DNA of 64,000 nucleotides from Albula goreensis. Its lineage: Eukaryota > Chordata > Actinopteri > Albuliformes > Albulidae. The stretch is taken from NCBI GenBank assembly GCA_022829145.1, contig CM040755.1, forward strand, positions 8,441,063 to 8,505,062, read 5' to 3'. Each line of letters opens with the position of its first letter. Position 1 is the first letter of the stretch. The notes below the pieces were generated by a model. It saw only the letters and a program-made list of their open reading frames with translations. It did not search any database and was not told the DNA's origin. Both the position numbers and the translations under genes were made by a program. This document shows positions 60,340 to 64,000 of this stretch, in pieces.

Positions 60340-61400
60340 CAATAATGACCTGTCCGCCTCTATTGAAAGGAAGTGATGTAAAGACACAGAGACTGACCAC
60401 AAAACCCTTCACTGACTGATGAGAAGAAGTAGTTCCCCATCGGTGGTTCTGTGGCTTGATTCATGAACTCCATGTCTGTTCAGGTGGAACACAGTGCCAC
60501 GGCAACAGCTGGAATACCCATAATTCCTGTGTTTTAGTAACTGATGGGGTCTGTCGGTGACTTTTTAAAAATGGCTTCCGTTTCCTTGACATTGATCTTT
60601 GAAGAGAGGAGAGCAGCCTTTTGGAATGAAAACGTTAAGGCTTTCCACTCCCGCCCGAAGGATAGACTCAACTTTAGGTAGACCGTAGAAGCAATATTAA
60701 GTTATTGGTGTGTCTGATGGAAAATGTAATAAAAGTCTGGGAGCTTCGGGAGGAAGTGAATGCGCCGTCTACGGGGGACCAGACGGCTTTCCATTATAAA
60801 GGTTCATCAATTGCCATTTTCTCTCCTCATTTGAGATGGCCCATTGTGACACTGACCAGTGATAAATCAGCCGTGGCAATTTCAGAGAGCCAAGCCCTTG
60901 TCTGGGTCTGGCGTTCTGAAGAAAGACTGCTCTGAGCTCCAATCCTGTCACCTCATAATTTTAAAAAATTGATCCGTTCTTTGAGCAGAAGAATATAATA
61001 AACAAACAGTCTGTTCAGATAAGAAGGTGTGGTTAACTTCTTCATATGTCAGCTCTGGTCTGCAAGAGAGGAATTGACAAGGGGGCTGTAAAAACAGGTG
61101 GTCAAGCAATCAATCACATTTGACTTTTTTGGTTCACCGTTTTCATAGACAGAGCACTGATGCCAGGAAAAGCCATGCTGTTTGTCCATCGGTCCCTTGG
61201 TGGACATGTTCTGATGAACTTTCAGGGAAAAAGTGTGCTTGAAGAGCTTGGAAAAGCGCAGTGCCAGGGGTCGAGTCTTGGGGGATCATGCTTGCAAAAT
61301 GGCCATGGGCTGACTGCTGGAGTGTGAAGCAGACAGATTGCGGGGAACAAGACAAGTCAGATCTGAATGGAGCATTCACAGTACCAATGAGCCCAATGTA
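60340..61400. promoter_or_regulatory. Candidate regulatory blocks
   Basis: 60340-60940 and 61020-61400 are complex, GC-balanced blocks. The first contains a TCATCAATTGCC core. Overlapping 60-78-codon frames on both strands show no domain. Inference from composition only. Confidence 0.28.
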
Positions 61401-63240
61401 TTAATCACACTGATCCTAGCGGGACCCAAGGTTGATGATGTCAAAAAAGAAGTCTTCGGTTCAGAAAGTTGAGCATTGTGTATAAAGCTCTAAGTTCTGC
61501 ACGTATACGTCCCTAAAACTTAATTTCACTGGAAACAATTCCCCATGAAATTGGCTCAGTTGCTGGACTTGCTAAGCCACAGAAGCTCACTAAACCTCAT
61601 ATACACATACGGGGCAGTGCCATAAGCTGTATTGACTGTGAGAAAGTGTGAATACAGAGGCTAAGGTACAAGGCAAGAGTCACTGGCACTGCATAACTTA
61701 AATGACAGACCGGTTACCGGTTCTTCCGAATTCCTCTTTCTGGCCGCCTTGTGTGGGCCTGGAGCTGGACTGATGACAGATTCCCTCTTGAGCTTCATTA
61801 TCTCCTGATCCAAGTCCTACCTGCCTGAGAGGAAGGCTGCAGTAATCACTCATTCTGTCCCTGTCTGTCTGTTGCTCACTCACCTCTACTCACTGGGCCC
61901 TGCCTGGCCCCATCAGTGACCACAGGCCAAGCTGCCAGTCAAGTATGGGGACTGGCCACCCCCTCCCCCTTTTTACACTCAAAATAGAAGCCCAATATAA
62001 ATAACTACAACTGCACTACACTGCATTAAAACACCTTTGTTGTTCATAAATGTTTGTAAATATTTGATTACAAAGGAGGTCAGACATACCAGTTGCAAAT
62101 GTAAATCCATACCAGGATGAATACTGTTATTATGTTTTATCTATGGCACATACATATCTCAACAGTATGCATTTTAAATATGTTTTTCAGCCTCCCCTTT
62201 AATAACACACTAACTAACATAGACGTTAATATTTGACTGTCCACCAACAATGCACTTTAAAATGTCTGTTATGTGTCTCACCCAAAACTTTTTTCAGTGG
62301 AGATCTTCATGAAGTTTTCTTTTAGCTGGGGACTAGGCTTAATCCATGTCCAGTAAAGCAGCCCATAAGTTCTTTTTAATATCAAATTTATTTAATAGTG
62401 CATACAAATTTGGCTTCTTTTACTGATAACTTTAGGACTGTAATTGTTGCATAGGTTTATTAAGTTATGCATGTTTTCTCTAGAGCAGTAAGTTACCTGA
62501 TAGGAGTACAGCCCTAAGATTACTCCTGCAAGCAAAGTACTGTGTATCATATTTGGCAGCTTGTACTTGGTAATGGTATGCCTCAGATGTCAGAAATTCA
62601 TTGTGCTTTGAACAATTCCCTTATTAATGTGCTCCTTGTCTTTTGCTGAGAGTTTCTTCAGCGTCAGCATTCAGTGATGACTGGGTGGGAACTGTGGTCC
62701 TTAAGGACTGCAGAGTCTGCTGGGTTCTGTTCTGCTTCAATTCTCTGCGTAAATATTTTGACAGGAAGTCCATTCACCTGGTGTTCAAGGTATCGGTACA
62801 TTTATGATTCAAATGTAGCAGTGAATCATTTGGGACTCCAGCCTTCCTTGAAACAGACATTGAGGTAATGATTACAAACCAAACAAATCTACAGCAGAGA
62901 AATGTTTAGACTTATTCGCAATATAAACTTGATGCCATTTTCACAATTCTATTCAGCTGAACATATTTTAATGTCTCCCAGTATTGGCCTTGGTTTGTGA
63001 TACAGAACAGACGTCTTCATGAAATTTTTTCCACAAGGTGACCTATTGTGTTTTTCAAAGCCACAAGTAAAATTACATTACCGTAATACAGTCTTTTGCA
63101 TTAAAACCACCTTATAACCATTGAGGTGATATTTTTTTCAGCCAAATCAAATGATACAGCTGTCTTTCATGGCTTCATAGTGGCACCACACGCCCTGCAG
63201 TAGCAAAAACGTTTTCTGAGATGCGTCATATCAAACCTGT
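61400..63240. other. Non-coding, mostly AT-rich
   Basis: 61680-61960 is richer in C and T; the remainder is AT-rich. No gene or repeat family recognised. Confidence 0.5.
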
Positions 63241-63660
63241 GCTCACGGCTCTGTTCTGCATCTTTTTAAAAAATGGGGATCCTCATTTGCACTCTCTGGA
63301 AACGGGCTTTTTTTCCCCGAAAATGCAGCAGTGGAGTGGTGTGTGCCTGAGCTGTCTTTGGGCCTGGGGGTGTGTTCTCACTGTGGGAAATTAATGTAAT
63401 AAAAGAGATTAACATAAGCATCTGCTAACATGGTGGGGGAGTATAAACCCACCGCTGTGTGGGCTTTCACAGGGCACTGGCCCCCTGCGCGCCCGCACGT
63501 GGGGCTGTACGCTCGAGTACCCCGATCGACTCCGCTGACCGGCTTCAGGAGACGCGATTGGCTGGTGAATCCAGTCAGCTGCATATATTTTATTGCTGGG
63601 GGAAACGGCTGTATCCATTTCCACTGCACTGAACTGTCATCCATTGTTCTGTGTTGCAGA
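63240..63660. promoter_or_regulatory. Candidate regulatory block with CpG-rich core
   Basis: 63470-63560 holds a concentration of CpGs (GCGCGCCCGCACGTGG near 63487) within a balanced block. Overlapping frames on both strands lack domains. Possible enhancer or small CpG island; inferred. Confidence 0.3.
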
Positions 63661-63744
63661 ACCAGAGAAGGACTGAAGCTTTTCAGAATTAATTTATTTT
63701 GCAATATCTTGGACTCTTGGTCTGTGGCTACTACCACATTACCA

Positions 63745-63880
63745 TGTGCACACAAACAAATGCACACATACGCACACACACACACACACATACATGTACA
63801 GACACAAACATCATAAACATGCGCACACACACAGACAAACTCATATATACAAAACACACACACAGAGACACACTTACAAA
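63745..63880. repeat. CA-rich microsatellite tract
   Basis: A pure CA run at about 63772-63790 within interrupted CA-rich sequence (ACACATAC, ACACAGAC variants). Confidence 0.93.
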
Positions 63881-64000
63881 ACAGTACAATCCCAAAGACA
63901 AAGTCCTTCCATTTCTGTTCTCTCTAAGTGGTTTTTCAGGAAATTGTCTCGCAGTCGAGCCAGGTGCGGTAGCACTATGTAGCTGCTCCTGGCTATCTTA

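Noticed and set aside
63378..63863. 161-codon minus frame and 128-codon plus frame
   Set aside because: They overlap each other and partly derive from the CA repeat; no domain on either strand.
1..64000. CRISPR arrays, rRNA, tRNA genes, viral genes or multi-gene defence-type systems
   Set aside because: None seen; the only tRNA-like sequence is the SINE head at 38447-38530.

Overview
The window is nuclear DNA from a vertebrate, most likely a teleost (ray-finned) fish. Its only convincing coding content is two split genes whose products are recognisable residue by residue: the 3' end of neuron navigator 2 (nav2, plus strand, 13 exons between 2557 and 9605, 3' UTR to about 12.54 kb) and the complete homeobox gene dbx1 (minus strand, 4 exons between 17464 and 14614). 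The two converge tail to tail with under 1 kb between their predicted poly(A) sites. This is the NAV2-DBX1 order known in tetrapods, and it supports calling the navigator gene nav2 rather than nav1 or nav3. Fish often keep two copies of each gene after the teleost genome duplication; the sequence alone does not tell me which copy (a or b) this is. Teleost ancestry is also suggested by a SINE-type tail carrying CGCTCTGGATAAGAG, a tRNA-derived SINE, a decayed Tc1-like transposon and many dinucleotide and trinucleotide microsatellites.

Layout. 1-2556: nav2 intron. 2557-9605: the last 13 nav2 coding exons, encoding a coiled coil followed by the AAA+ ATPase domain and the conserved C-terminus. 9606-12545: long nav2 3' UTR with a clear poly(A) signal. 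12.55-13.39 kb: short intergenic gap. 13.39-17.56 kb: dbx1 transcription unit. 17.6-64 kb: a region of about 46 kb with no supportable gene. It alternates AT-rich, feature-poor DNA with blocks of higher GC and complexity that look like candidate cis-regulatory elements, as expected beside a neural-tube patterning transcription factor. It also holds several small mobile-element relics, microsatellites, two strong hairpins, a 127-bp tandem duplication and two CpG-dense blocks with no gene attached.

The most notable observations are: (1) a one-base deficit in an otherwise intact, highly conserved nav2 AAA+ exon, which truncates the reading frame and is either an assembly error or a real lesion; (2) a diverged array of roughly 100-bp repeats in a nav2 intron whose first unit includes the end of the preceding exon and its 5' splice site, so that degenerate donor copies recur downstream; (3) consensus CTCF motifs in convergent orientation on either side of dbx1; (4) CpG-dense and homeodomain-site-rich blocks in the gene desert. 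I found no operon-like, CRISPR, viral or other multi-gene system. Claims about conservation or enhancer function are inference and are marked as such.
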